Assembly: GCF_042242105.1 (NCBI RefSeq) | Contig: NC_092015.1 | Coordinates: 14,091,535 to 14,155,534, forward strand | Reading direction: 5' to 3' | Length of the DNA: 64,000 nucleotides | Origin: Pempheris klunzingeri | Lineage: Eukaryota > Chordata > Actinopteri > Acropomatiformes > Pempheridae | In this document: positions 24,401 through 33,664 of the stretch, one piece after another | Position numbering within the stretch: position 1 is the stretch's first letter | How the letters are laid out: the number at the start of each line of letters is the position of its first letter | Notes under the pieces: model-generated | Database searches by the model: none | Told to the model about the DNA's origin: nothing | What the model saw: the letters and a program-made list of their open reading frames with translations, nothing else | Translations under genes and position numbers: made by a program

Positions 24401-25477
24401 GAAAATCATATTTAAGGGCTAAATAAATGATATGAGATATGATATAAATTGTTGTTCTGTCAGAAAATTAAACAGAATGTTCTAATTGCATTAGATGAAA
24501 TTTATTACTTTTAGGTTCCTCCTTTATTAACTGTAGACACGTTCTGAGCCCAGTCTTTAAGCATAACGGCTGTGATAACAGATGTATTTATACCTGCTCA
24601 GTTCATCTTCAGTCACCCTAAACTGGTCAAAGTCCCTCCCCTCTCCACTAAATCTATTTATCTGACCAAATAAAGAGATCGTTTCTCCTCAGTTGTTTTT
24701 TTTTATTTTATTTGTTGTAAAACCAACATTAAAATACAGATAAACATAACAACAGAGCTGCAACGATCAGCTGATTAATCAAATACAGTATTTTTACATT
24801 TGAGTGATTGTTTTGGTCAAAAATGCAGAACATTTCTAGGTTTCAGCTTCACAAATGTGACTTTGTGGCTTAAATTATATTAAAATTCCTATTTTTTGTA
24901 TTGGTACTGTTGTTCACACAATAGACATCTGACGTTGTCACTGTGGGCTGTAAGAAATGCTGTTTCCTGATGTTGTGTAGACCAAATAAGTAACTGATTA
25001 AAAGAAAAAATAATCATCAGATAATGAAAACAGTCTTAAAATAAATAATCTTAACTGTGACACTATAACCTTTTTCCACTTTCCCAACTGACCGTGAGAT
25101 AGTAACGTTTTTCCACTGGGTGCCGTGACGCAAACTGTACAAAAGCACATTTTGACCTCAAATTGGCCTAAAACTAAAGAGCTCAACACGATTTATGAGT
25201 AACATCTTATATCAGCCACTCTGTAGTGAAGGTGGAGGAGCCTCTGGTCCCCTGCAGTCGTTCAGCACAGGTCACGTGATCTAGAAAGAACAAACTGATC
25301 TCCCGAGTGTTATTGATCTGTTGTGTGTGCAGTCATGTGTAGATGATTAGCTTGTATCAAACACCAAACCATGGCACTAACCGCTGCTCTTCCCGTCTCT
25401 GCTCACAGCTGCGGCGGATGCAGGAGATGCTCCAGAGGATCCAGGATCAAATGCACACTCAGAAAGACGCCTATTAA
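18313..25477 (+). CDS. septin4: septin 4, complete gene (12 coding exons, 506 aa)
   Basis: Filament-forming GTPase of the septin family; septins assemble into hetero-oligomers at membranes, the cytokinetic ring, the sperm annulus and neuronal processes. Coding exons: 18313-18408, 19427-19759, 20079-20175, 20284-20370, 20463-20586, 20735-20869, 21612-21729, 21917-22018, 22699-22795, 23003-23165, 23579-23678, 25409-25477; all phases agree (1521 nt). Seen: His-rich N-terminal region (~50-74), [10 protein letters not shown] (just before the G-domain exon), polybasic [11 protein letters not shown] (157-167), P-loop GESGLGKST (176-184), DTPG (233-236), AKAD (314-317), the septin unique element, and a C-terminal heptad helix ending in QKDAY. 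The motifs [17 protein letters not shown] and [20 protein letters not shown] place it with SEPTIN4 rather than SEPTIN5. I chose the ATG at 18313 (caatgg context) over an in-frame ATG at 18259, because a pyrimidine tract and possible acceptor at 18289 lie between them. Mammalian SEPTIN4 is ~478 aa. Confidence 0.95.
19427..19759 (+). CDS. septin4: septin4 coding exon 2 (His-rich, disordered)
   Basis: Phase 0-0 exon of 111 codons between ctctccag and CACGAG|gtaaca. It contains a run of His with Asp/Lys/Gly (residues ~50-74), then an acidic stretch, then Pro/Ser-rich sequence ending [17 protein letters not shown]. That ending matches the conserved SPWGxxDPYD that precedes the GTPase part in mammalian SEPTIN4. 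The region is probably disordered. Confidence 0.9.
20079..20175 (+). CDS. septin4: septin4 coding exon 3 (polybasic region)
   Basis: Encodes [20 protein letters not shown] and the first strand of the G domain. The polybasic segment binds phosphoinositides in septins. The exon ends in phase 1 within the Gly that opens the P-loop. Confidence 0.95.
20284..20370 (+). CDS. septin4: septin4 coding exon 4 (P-loop)
   Basis: Completes GESGLGKST, the Walker A/G1 motif, then [19 protein letters not shown]. Both ends are phase 1. Acceptor is ctttgaag, donor GAAG|gtgagg. Confidence 0.95.
20463..20586 (+). CDS. septin4: septin4 coding exon 5 (switch regions, DTPG)
   Basis: Encodes [20 protein letters not shown] and then [17 protein letters not shown], which holds the G3 motif. 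Ends in phase 2 inside the Cys of CWK. Confidence 0.95.
20735..20869 (+). CDS. septin4: septin4 coding exon 6
   Basis: Encodes [17 protein letters not shown], then [20 protein letters not shown] and FISPFGHG. Phase 2 at both ends; acceptor ctgctccag, donor CATGG|gtaaga. Nearly identical to all vertebrate group-III septins. Confidence 0.95.
21612..21729 (+). CDS. septin4: septin4 coding exon 7 (AKAD)
   Basis: Encodes [20 protein letters not shown] and [13 protein letters not shown], with the G4 motif AKAD that gives guanine specificity. The exon ends AAATCAAG followed by gcaagg. The only donor that keeps the frame and the conserved protein is therefore GC rather than GT. Confidence 0.93.
21917..22018 (+). 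CDS. septin4: septin4 coding exon 8
   Basis: Encodes [20 protein letters not shown] followed by acidic [14 protein letters not shown]. Phase 0-0 exon of 34 codons. Confidence 0.95.
22699..22795 (+). CDS. septin4: septin4 coding exon 9
   Basis: Encodes [20 protein letters not shown] and then [12 protein letters not shown], part of the septin unique element. Ends in phase 1 (GAGG|gtaggt). Confidence 0.95.
23003..23165 (+). CDS. septin4: septin4 coding exon 10 (septin unique element)
   Basis: Encodes [20 protein letters not shown] through [20 protein letters not shown]. The donor CGCAA|gtatgc is rather weak. Reading through it leaves a frame open for 34 more residues, to a stop ending at 23268. 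Confidence 0.95.
23579..23678 (+). CDS. septin4: septin4 coding exon 11
   Basis: Encodes [20 protein letters not shown] and then [14 protein letters not shown], diagnostic for SEPTIN4. Ends in phase 0 at GACGAGGAG|gtacgg. The frame stays open past the donor for 48 codons (see the alternative C-terminus). Confidence 0.95.
23679..23825 (+). CDS. septin4: candidate alternative septin4 C-terminus by intron retention (48 aa, His-rich)
   Basis: Directly continues the frame of exon 11 into the intron. The 48 codons and a TGA encode a tail with 12 His and many Asp/Glu (for example [19 protein letters not shown]). Base composition is GC-rich, like the flanking exon and unlike the AT-rich intron that follows. 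Polyadenylation signals AATAAA occur downstream at 24422 and 24669, so a separate short 3' end is possible. The product would be 532 aa, lacking the C-terminal coiled coil encoded at 25409-25477. Mammalian SEPTIN4 makes ARTS, an intron-retention isoform with a unique C-terminus, so such a product has precedent. No transcript evidence is available here. Confidence 0.5.
   Translation, partial: VRHADHEQDSHHRHDHEHESEHSSDHHEHSEAQPGPETHSDRTADEAL
24756..25030. repeat. old dispersed teleost repeat in septin4 intron 11
   Basis: Starts 'gagctgcaacgatcagctga', with alternating gattaatc motifs and an internal 'aaaaatgcagaacatttc', and ends near 'taactgattaaaag'. This resembles the widespread fish repeat that begins 'gctgcaactaacgattat'. 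A second, better preserved copy of the same family is at 45.72-46.0 kb. Boundaries are approximate. Confidence 0.45.
25409..25477 (+). CDS. septin4: septin4 coding exon 12 (C-terminal coiled coil, stop)
   Basis: Encodes [20 protein letters not shown] plus AY and TAA at 25475-25477. The heptad-like helix continues from exon 11. The acceptor gctcacag lies 1.7 kb from the previous exon. Confidence 0.95.
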   Translation: MRRMQEMLQRIQDQMHTQKDAY

Positions 25478-27105
25478 CGCAGGACAGCAGCCACGCTGTG
25501 TACAAGCCTCTGTATAACTGGGATTGAAGCGAATAAACCCACCCCAGGAAACCTTTATTCCTCTCTAGAACATTGACATCCTTAGGCGTCCACCCAACCA
25601 CCGCTCAACCTCAGCATCAACGGCACGTTACACTTGGATCAGGGATCTGCGAGGAGGTGGTAAGATGTTCTGACATTTGCGGCTTAACGACTCCCTTTAT
25701 CCTCCCAATAATCTCTGACATTATGGCTCCACTGCTGCAAAACACTCGACCGACCACTCTCCTGTTTTCTGTTCTCTCAAAAGTTTAAAATTATTGAAAA
25801 AAGATTAAAACAGGTTTGTTGTTTGCTTGAATACGTCATCTAGTGTGAGGGTTAAGGAGGATATTTTTCAAATATCTGAACTTTATTTAGATCACATGGT
25901 TGTTTTATTAGCTTATGTCTTTTTTTTACTTGAGGTCTGATGTGAGGTTTACATGTGGAGACCTGCTCAGATTTTTTAAGCACATTTTTCTGGTGCAAGT
26001 GTTTATTTTTACTATATCTCTATAGGTCAACATGCATATATACTGTAATAATTTAATTTTCTATATTACACTGTTTTTCATCTTTTATGTGTTCCTTGTT
26101 TTATTTAACTACACCACTCGTATGGATGAGAGTAGATGTCCCCTCAGCTGAGGCTCCTGTTGGTTTGAGGACTGTTTAGATTCACTTAAGTTTTGTTTCA
26201 TCAGCGTCTGCATGTTTATCATAGTCGCCACCCTCGCTGCCTGGATGTTAGTGGCTCTGCTCAGTGTTTGCCAATCTTAACTCATTGCAATGCTTACTGC
26301 AATAACCTTTTACACAACAAAGGAGCGTTGTTATTTGGAGAATTCCCCAAAACAGAGTTGTTTCAAAGTCTGTTCATCTCCTGACACACGTTGGTCATGA
26401 GAGATGATCTGTTAAGACAAGACCCGGGGTTTGCATGAGGTGAGTGTCCGTATGGGGGGGGGTGGGGGGTTGCATCAAAAACCACGCAGTGTATTTATTT
26501 TTGCATGTTTTGTGAAGGTTACTGAGATTGGAGATCAATTAAGTGATCATAAGGTTATTCATGGGCAATGAAAAACATGTAGCGACTCAATTGTTGGGGG
26601 AAAAATATATTGAGAAGAGATGGATTTTTTTATTTGTAATTTTTATTTTGGTTGCTTATAATTATGCCCTCACTTCAAGGGAACTCATAAGTTGGATGTG
26701 TGCTAACCTTATAACCAAAGCCACTTATGACATGAATAATTTAATTTGTGGATTTCACTTTTGTTTTTTTATTAAGAAAAACTTATCAAAGTTAAGAGTA
26801 ATGATCAAAGTTACTGAATGAACTTGATTCTGTCACTAACTGTTTATATGTTTCAATCGCCTTGTTTTGGAAATGAAATGACTGCCATGATGTGTGACCT
26901 TCGTTATGTAAAGACAAAATTACATTCCTTCAGCTTCTGTCCCAGTCGGGTGTTACTTTTGTTTCAGAATTTGTTTTATATTAAATTTGTCTTTTGTTAT
27001 TCTACTTTTTGAAGTATATTTATGTAATAAATTTATAAATGAAATGCAGATGGAGAGGACAATATGTACAAATTCTAATATTGTAATAAAATATAAATAT
27101 AATTT
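25478..27105 (+). other. septin4: septin4 3' UTR / downstream tail
   Basis: No coding potential is seen. AATAAA signals are at 25532 (a short 3' UTR of about 80 nt), 27026 and 27085 (a long 3' UTR of about 1.6 kb). The tract becomes strongly AT-rich toward 27.1 kb. A G-run (ggggggggtggggggt) lies near 26454-26469. Confidence 0.55.
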
Positions 27106-27670
27106 CATGCCTCCATCAAACATTGGGTATTGATTTATTGCTTGATTTTAATAAATGAGTTTAACTTGTAACAAATGATCAACTAACCTGAAATCAGACT
27201 TTCCACCACAGCAAACAGTGTTATATGGTCGTGTAAACTTTTCTATTTCTACCCAAACAAGTCTGGATCGTATCACCAGCCTGCCTGTCAAGTGCTGCCA
27301 CAGCAACACGGGAGAAACTGTAAGTGAAGTCCTGCATCTTTATCTACGTCTGAAACATTTTAATATCTAATAGCTAGACTGGATAAATATTAAAGACTCC
27401 CGTAACTCAGTTGTTTCTTGAACAACATCTTAAGTCGTCCACAGCTGCAGTCAGTGTGTGGTTTTCAGTTTCAGGTATCCATGATGTCATCTTTGATGTC
27501 CGACATGTTGCCTTCAGAGTTTAAAAATACATTTTGAACAGTAAAAATGTCGTGAGGGATCACTATAATGTGGCTTATGACTAGAAACAGATATCCACAA
27601 ATTTAATAAATGTTTACTCATAAGAATGCAATTCTTCCAGATATTTCTGTTAAATAAATGAGCCAGTCAG
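27106..27670. other. intergenic gap between converging septin4 and MNT
   Basis: AT-rich with no coding potential seen. It ends at the inverted repeat. Polyadenylation-type words occur for both strands. Confidence 0.5.
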
Positions 27671-27774
27671 TACTTCCTGTAGCGGTGCCCTCTGCGGTTA
27701 GGTTAAGGTTAGGCTTACTGTTATGCCTAAACCTAACCTTAACCTAACCGCAGAGGGCACCGCTACAGGAAGTA
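27671..27774. repeat. long inverted repeat (43-nt arms, 18-nt loop)
   Basis: Left arm 27671-27713 and right arm 27732-27774 are exact reverse complements. They contain gcggtgccctctgcggttag on the left and the mirrored sequence on the right; the spacer is 27714-27731. The inner arms are (GGTTAG/GGTTAA)-like. It lies in the gap between the converging septin4 and MNT genes and would fold into a very stable hairpin in RNA or cruciform in DNA. Likely a fold-back/MITE-like element or a hairpin RNA source. Confidence 0.95.
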
Positions 27775-27859
27775 GTATACCATAATAATATACTGTATAC
27801 AAAGTAGTTGGTTAGAAAGCAACAAAAAAGTAGCTTCAGACATTTGTAAACATAATACA

Positions 27860-30002
27860 ATTTATTAAGTAGCTTTTTTATAAATTTTTAATTTTACATA
27901 TTTTCCCCAGCTTTTTACATAATACAGTTAGATCTAAATGCAGCCCAACATTTACAGGCTATATACAACTTAAACTTTCTCCATAGGGAAAACACACAAG
28001 TATATTGTTGCTTCTTCAAGTAACCCTGTTATTTTTTACACTTTGTTTTGCCACAATATGATTTCAAAATTAATTTGTTCAGGATTATTTGCATAAAATC
28101 TGAAGGTTTGCTTTATCTTTGCACCTAATTATCTTTGCACCATATAGTTCCTGCTGTAATCATATTGCATCAGAACAAAATAGAAAAAAAGGGGTGAATA
28201 CTTTCCAAAGTGGCCGAATGTGATATCAACATGGGAAGAGGTCTGTGTAGTCTTCACCCCTGATATACAGCACTGTACATGGTCCCAGAAAAAAAAAAAA
28301 ACACTACTATATTGTCAAATTTACACTGAACAGAAGAAGTTGTTCTCAAGATGAAACAAGTAACAGTAAATCTTAAAATACAAAAATCAGTTACACTTTA
28401 CACACACATGATACTTTAATAATCGCATTTTTCTTTTAAAAAAACAAACGGGCTTAACTTTTGATGAGTGTGCTACTCCATGTCCTTTCACAGGTCAGTA
28501 CATTCAGATTAAATTAGGAGAGCACAGCTGTGCTAAACTGCAGGTTTGCTGCTCATCGAGACTAACAAAACATTTTCACAGTGCTAGCTTTGGAAAATGA
28601 TAGTCTTGAAAACACACACACGATTGGATTTACTACTGAAATCACTTTAAAGCGACCTCAACCCAAAGTTATGGATGACAGCGCTTCAACTCTGTGCCAA
28701 TGGATCTTACGTCCCTACTGCAACCTGTCAGAGACAGACGGCACTGTCAAGGATCCTCACTTTCAAGATAATCGCTAAATTAACACAGTCGTGAAAAGCA
28801 TTCACAGCATGCAAACACACATCTTACTACCAGGTGCCCTGCAAGACAGCATAGAAACACACTTCACTACATTTCATGGACCTTTCTATGTATTCACATT
28901 CAGAATCACTCAACTCCTTGTAGCATCTGACTGGCGTTGAGTTTTTACCTCATATGTTTAGTATTCAAACACACACACACCACTGTCTGTCGTGGCGTTT
29001 TACATTTAGGGGGCATGTAGATGTACAAACTGATCCTATTTGGCAAAATTATTTTAAAATATATTAGCAGCTGTGACAAAAACATAACTTTCTCCTGATA
29101 CACCAACTTGTGCTCTTGCCTGTATGTTTGAAGGACAAACACTAGACCTCAGTAACAACTTTAACGTCCTTTAACTCCAACACTAAAAACCAAACCCTGA
29201 CAAAACTTTATTCTTTTTCTTTAAGTGGCCGCTGTTTGAGTAACATCCGTCCGCATCGTCTCAGGGACAGTAGTGTTACACTGAACACTGTCAGCAGGGG
29301 GAGCTATTGCTGTGTGCACCATCACCGAGGACTGCAGCTCCAGTTCAGGAGTTTGACTTCAGTCCGTGATTTAGCTCCAGCCCTGCAGCATGTGCCTTTG
29401 CTGGAGAGGAGGAGCTCCTCCAAATCACATTCCCAATGTGCTGGTTATGGCGGGTCGAGTGCTCTACACTATCACAGCCCTCAAAACCTAATGCAGCCTG
29501 TCGAGCGCATGATCTACTATTGGTTAATCCACAGCAGTCACAGTGATCGTGGGGCGTCGTGCCACCAGCCAGTAGCTACATAAGCACTTTAACAGGGTGC
29601 TAGCAGCGTAACATTTTCCAATATGAGGCCGTTTCTGTAAAGCTTGAGTGAAAATTACAATTGCAACAATGGATGTTAAGTGAGGGTCTAAAACTGCACA
29701 TCTGCCCACTGTATACTGCCCCCCCCCACGCACACATTCATCATGACGACTATGAACCATACACACCCTGGCTTATCCTTAATTCAGGACACTGTGGTGG
29801 ACTGCTATTGAACGAGGTTTGTTTTGTCTGAGGAATGGTCCCGGCTTTATATCAACTGTAATGTTTCTGAATGATAATGAAACTGTGTGGATCAGCGAGC
29901 TCTCCTGCCCTCGTCGATGGCCTGGTCTGAGGCCTGTGGTTCTCCCCCGTCGAGGGGCGTCTTCTTCTTCTTCTTCCAGCCTGGTGGACCTGTTGGCAGC
30001 GC
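27860..30002 (-). other. mnt: MNT 3' UTR (probable)
   Basis: Downstream of the MNT stop (TGA complement at 30003-30005). Minus-strand AATAAA signals are at 29207-29212 and 27861-27866. No credible coding frame is seen. The tract includes a Ser-encoding ctt/tct repeat at about 29968-29985 and a C-run near 29720. Confidence 0.5.
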
Positions 30003-30820
30003 TCAGGCCAGCTTCAGAGTGCTGATGGGGAAGGAGGGCATGGTCACCATTGTCACAGGGTTGAGCACTGTCTGACCTACCAGCTGCGGGTGGTGGGCCA
30101 CCATTTGGGTGCTCACTGCTGCCTGCTTGCCTACGATGGCGGCAGCTGGTTGACTAGGCACGTTGCCGTTCACCTGAGGGTGGGTGTGGTTTAGGGTGTG
30201 GGTGATGTGACCGACCATAGCTGGCTGTGTGACAGCTACCTGTTGGGGATAGAGGGCAGGTAGATGCTGGCCCAGGTGAGCCACCGGGTGCACGGTGATG
30301 TGGCCGATGGGTTGGTGGCCGGGAGCTAACTGGACAGCACTGGTGGTGGTGGAGGGGGCCAGGTGGGTAATATGTTTGGAACCCCCTCCCTGGATGACCT
30401 GGTTGACTGCCTGGATGACTGAGGGATGGGACATTGAAGCGTGGGCAATAACGGTGGGGTGTAGACTGGGCATGGTCACCATCTGCGTCTGCGTGGGGGC
30501 GGGGGGCTGACTGGGGGCAGTAGGAGTGCTGGATGTCGTGGCTGTGAGTACAGGTGGGGCTGCAGGCTTGGCCGCCAGCTGTGGAGTAGTCACTGGCAGC
30601 GGCTGGAGCTGAGGCTGCTGCAGAGGGACTTTGTGCTGGATGGAGATGTGTTGGGTGATGAAGGAGGTAGTGGTGGTGGCGGGTGTCAGGGTCGGGGTCT
30701 GAGTGGGTGTCGCAGTCTTGTGCGGCTCAGGTTTCATGGTTTGAGGCACGGTGGGTGAGGCAGTCTGTGCTCTGGGCGCAGTCTCATCTTCCAGGTCATC
30801 ATCCATAATGTCTTCACCTT
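30003..30820 (-). CDS. mnt: MNT exon 6 (C-terminal region, stop)
   Basis: Acceptor tgttgcag, then EGEDIMDDDLEDETAPRAQ. A long Thr/Pro/Gln/His-rich segment follows, with HPSVIQAVNQVIQGGGSKHI, QLAPGHQPIGHITVHPVAHL and HHPQLVGQTVLNPVTMVTMP, all recognisable blocks of vertebrate MNT. Ends STLKLA-TGA. Confidence 0.96.
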
Positions 30821-33631
30821 CTGCAACACAACAGATGGGAGAGTTACCTCCGCATTATTAGGTGCACATTTTGCATGTCTGAACTGCTACAAATTCACAT
30901 GAGGATGAACATTACTTTTAATAGATTCTTAATTTTTGATAGAAGTTATCCCCCCCGACTGTCGGCCTACCTGAGGCAGTGGAGGTCGAGGCCTGGTCTT
31001 CCTCGGGCTGTACGGTCTGCCGGAGGACGCGGTCAATCTCGATCACGTCCATCCACTGGCTCAGCTCGTTCTTCAGCTCTGCTAATCGCTGCTGCGTAGC
31101 GATCTTTTCCCTTGCCAGCCGCTCCATGTCGTGCTCGTACTCCTTCTCTTTCCGCTTCAGCGTCTGAAAGGAGAAAGCAGGAGTTACTCTTAAGTCACAG
31201 ACTGAGTGCCTCCATGATAGTGTGAGCTGCCACCAGCAGATCCTTGTTAGCAGTTTATTAGCTTCACATGTACAGCGCAATAATCCCCACAATAAATCCT
31301 GTGTCTGTGAAACTTTGCTTTTATTTGATGTATTGATGGCATTTCATGCTAATGTTTGATGCTTTATTCAGTGCTTTTATTAGTTATACATATTAAACTA
31401 AGTTCCTCTCATTTATTATGTAAATAGATGTCATCAGGAAAGCAGAAAATCCAAAAAATTTTACTTAAGTTAAAAGAGGGACTCCTAGTGAATGTCTAAC
31501 CCCTGAAGAAAAATGGTGTCTACTGCTCCAAAGCAAAGCACTTTACTCCAATAAAGAGAGTCTGCAGAGAGGAGGAAAGTCTGCAGTAATGCCCATGCCG
31601 TCTTTACAACTAATTAAGAAGGAGTAGGTCCAACAAATGATCATTTAAAAATAAACCTGCGACCAGAGCCTGTGTTCAAGGAGCAAAATAACAGAAGCAG
31701 GAGGTGGAGGAGGGAGGCTGGGGCCGAGTATGGAAAGTAGGAGGTGCTTCCAGGCAGTGGCTCTTGTGACCCAATTTCCCTTAACCCGTCAGCTGACACA
31801 CGGCGAAACCAAACAAACTGAGCTGGACTTCCTTGTTCACAGCAACAGGAGCAAATGTTCAAGAAAGTATGAAAACTACAACAAATGACAACACACTGTA
31901 TGAGACGCACAGAGACGCACTAAACAATCAGACTATTACTCATACAGGCAGGAGAGAGTTACGCTGTCAGGGATTCATAGTTTAAAATCAGACACAATTT
32001 ATTACATATCAACTGTGGCTTGGTCAAACAGTGTAGTTGCTCAGGGAAATGACACGGTGTGAAACCTGCTACCAGCAACGTGATGACTCAGGATCGTAAA
32101 GCCATTTCCCCAAAGGGTGGACTTCCTGTTAGTGTTCATGGTGTCGTGTATTTGTGTGTGTGAGTGAGCCGTACATGTGCAAGTCATCCCTGTGTGAGAG
32201 TGTGGGATTGAGGAAAAAGGGGCATCTGTATGTAAGCCTCAAGTGATCAAGTGATGCGTTTGTCTTCCTGAGGCTGTAGAGAGATTTCTATCAGCGGTGT
32301 GTGTGTGTGTGTATCTACACTACTATGTACTGTACATAAATAGCAAAGGGGGACAAAAGGCGGGACTTGTGTAATTCGGCACCTGTCTTTAGTCCTTATC
32401 CAGGATTAGAAATGCACGGGCCAAGCGATCTGAGCTTTGACTGAAACACCTCCAGTGGGATTCAGCCGCTCACACACACACACACAAACTTATGAGAAAT
32501 CCTGTTAACATATTAGTTTAGTAGAGCAAAAATATGACATGAACACAGTTAAGCCCAAATGAAATCCAGCTGTTTAATCTGGTTACTAAAGTGAAGAATA
32601 CTACTTTAAATTACAAGCCAGTACTGATACTTGAGTTTGAAAAATCAGTATTGAGTTATCTGATATGACATATACACAGCTACCAAAATATCTGCAATAA
32701 ATTAATATCAGCCCATCTATGATTTAAATCCTGCTATATAACTTGTGAAATTTTCCAGTGGCTTTTGGAAAACCACAAAAATTCAAGCTTATACAACACA
32801 ATAGCCTGATGAGCGACCCACTGGGTGATGAATACCACGTGTACCCGACCATGCAACTCTTGAACATCTGGAAACAGATGTGTGACTCGTGACCAGCCAT
32901 CAGCAGAAGGCGTTAACAGTATCCTTGGTCTCAACACATGATGTACTGAAATGCCCCCATCTCTGGTTGTCATGGAAACAGCTGAAAACCTCGTCAAGTT
33001 TCCTCTGTGACCTAAAAGACCATTTACACCTCTGTGTGGTGAAGGTGCTATGGATTTTTCTCTCACTGTGCTTCAGATTTCTTTTAAAACTCAACCTGAA
33101 TGTAATTATGAAAACGTTTGCTCACATGCACGGAGGATCGATTTTCTGACATATGAAGCACACATCTCAAAAGGGTTGTCAGTAGGCCTGAATGAAACGG
33201 TATTAAAGAGCAAAGGACTGGCTGCCTCCCTTTTACCCTCAAATATTAGCAGGCAGTCTTACGCGAGTGGCGCCACAACTGTGCATGCCACATACTATGA
33301 CTCATGGAGAAGAAAACACTCCACAAACACCAAGACCCACTGAACTCTCCCTGTTACAGTGCTGCTGGCGGACAGGGCTCGTCTCTCAAGAAACAGACAA
33401 TCTGAGATTAAACATGTAAACCAGATAACTGAGTCCGTAACAGATGGACCTCACATGACTTCATCGCCCTGTTAATCATGTCACCAGGTTTGTATGACTG
33501 AAGGTGCCAAGTACCTTTTGTTTCTTTGCACATGGCTGCACCTTCTGAACCTGCTCCTTTCAGAGAGGCCAGGCCCCACCTTGGCCTTGTTTGCAAGTGA
33601 AAAACTAGATCAGTAAAGGGATAGGCTGCTT

Positions 33632-33664
<33 letters not shown>

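Noticed and set aside
30295..30510. + strand frame opposite MNT exon 6
   Set aside because: Antisense shadow of the Pro/Thr-rich MNT coding exon.
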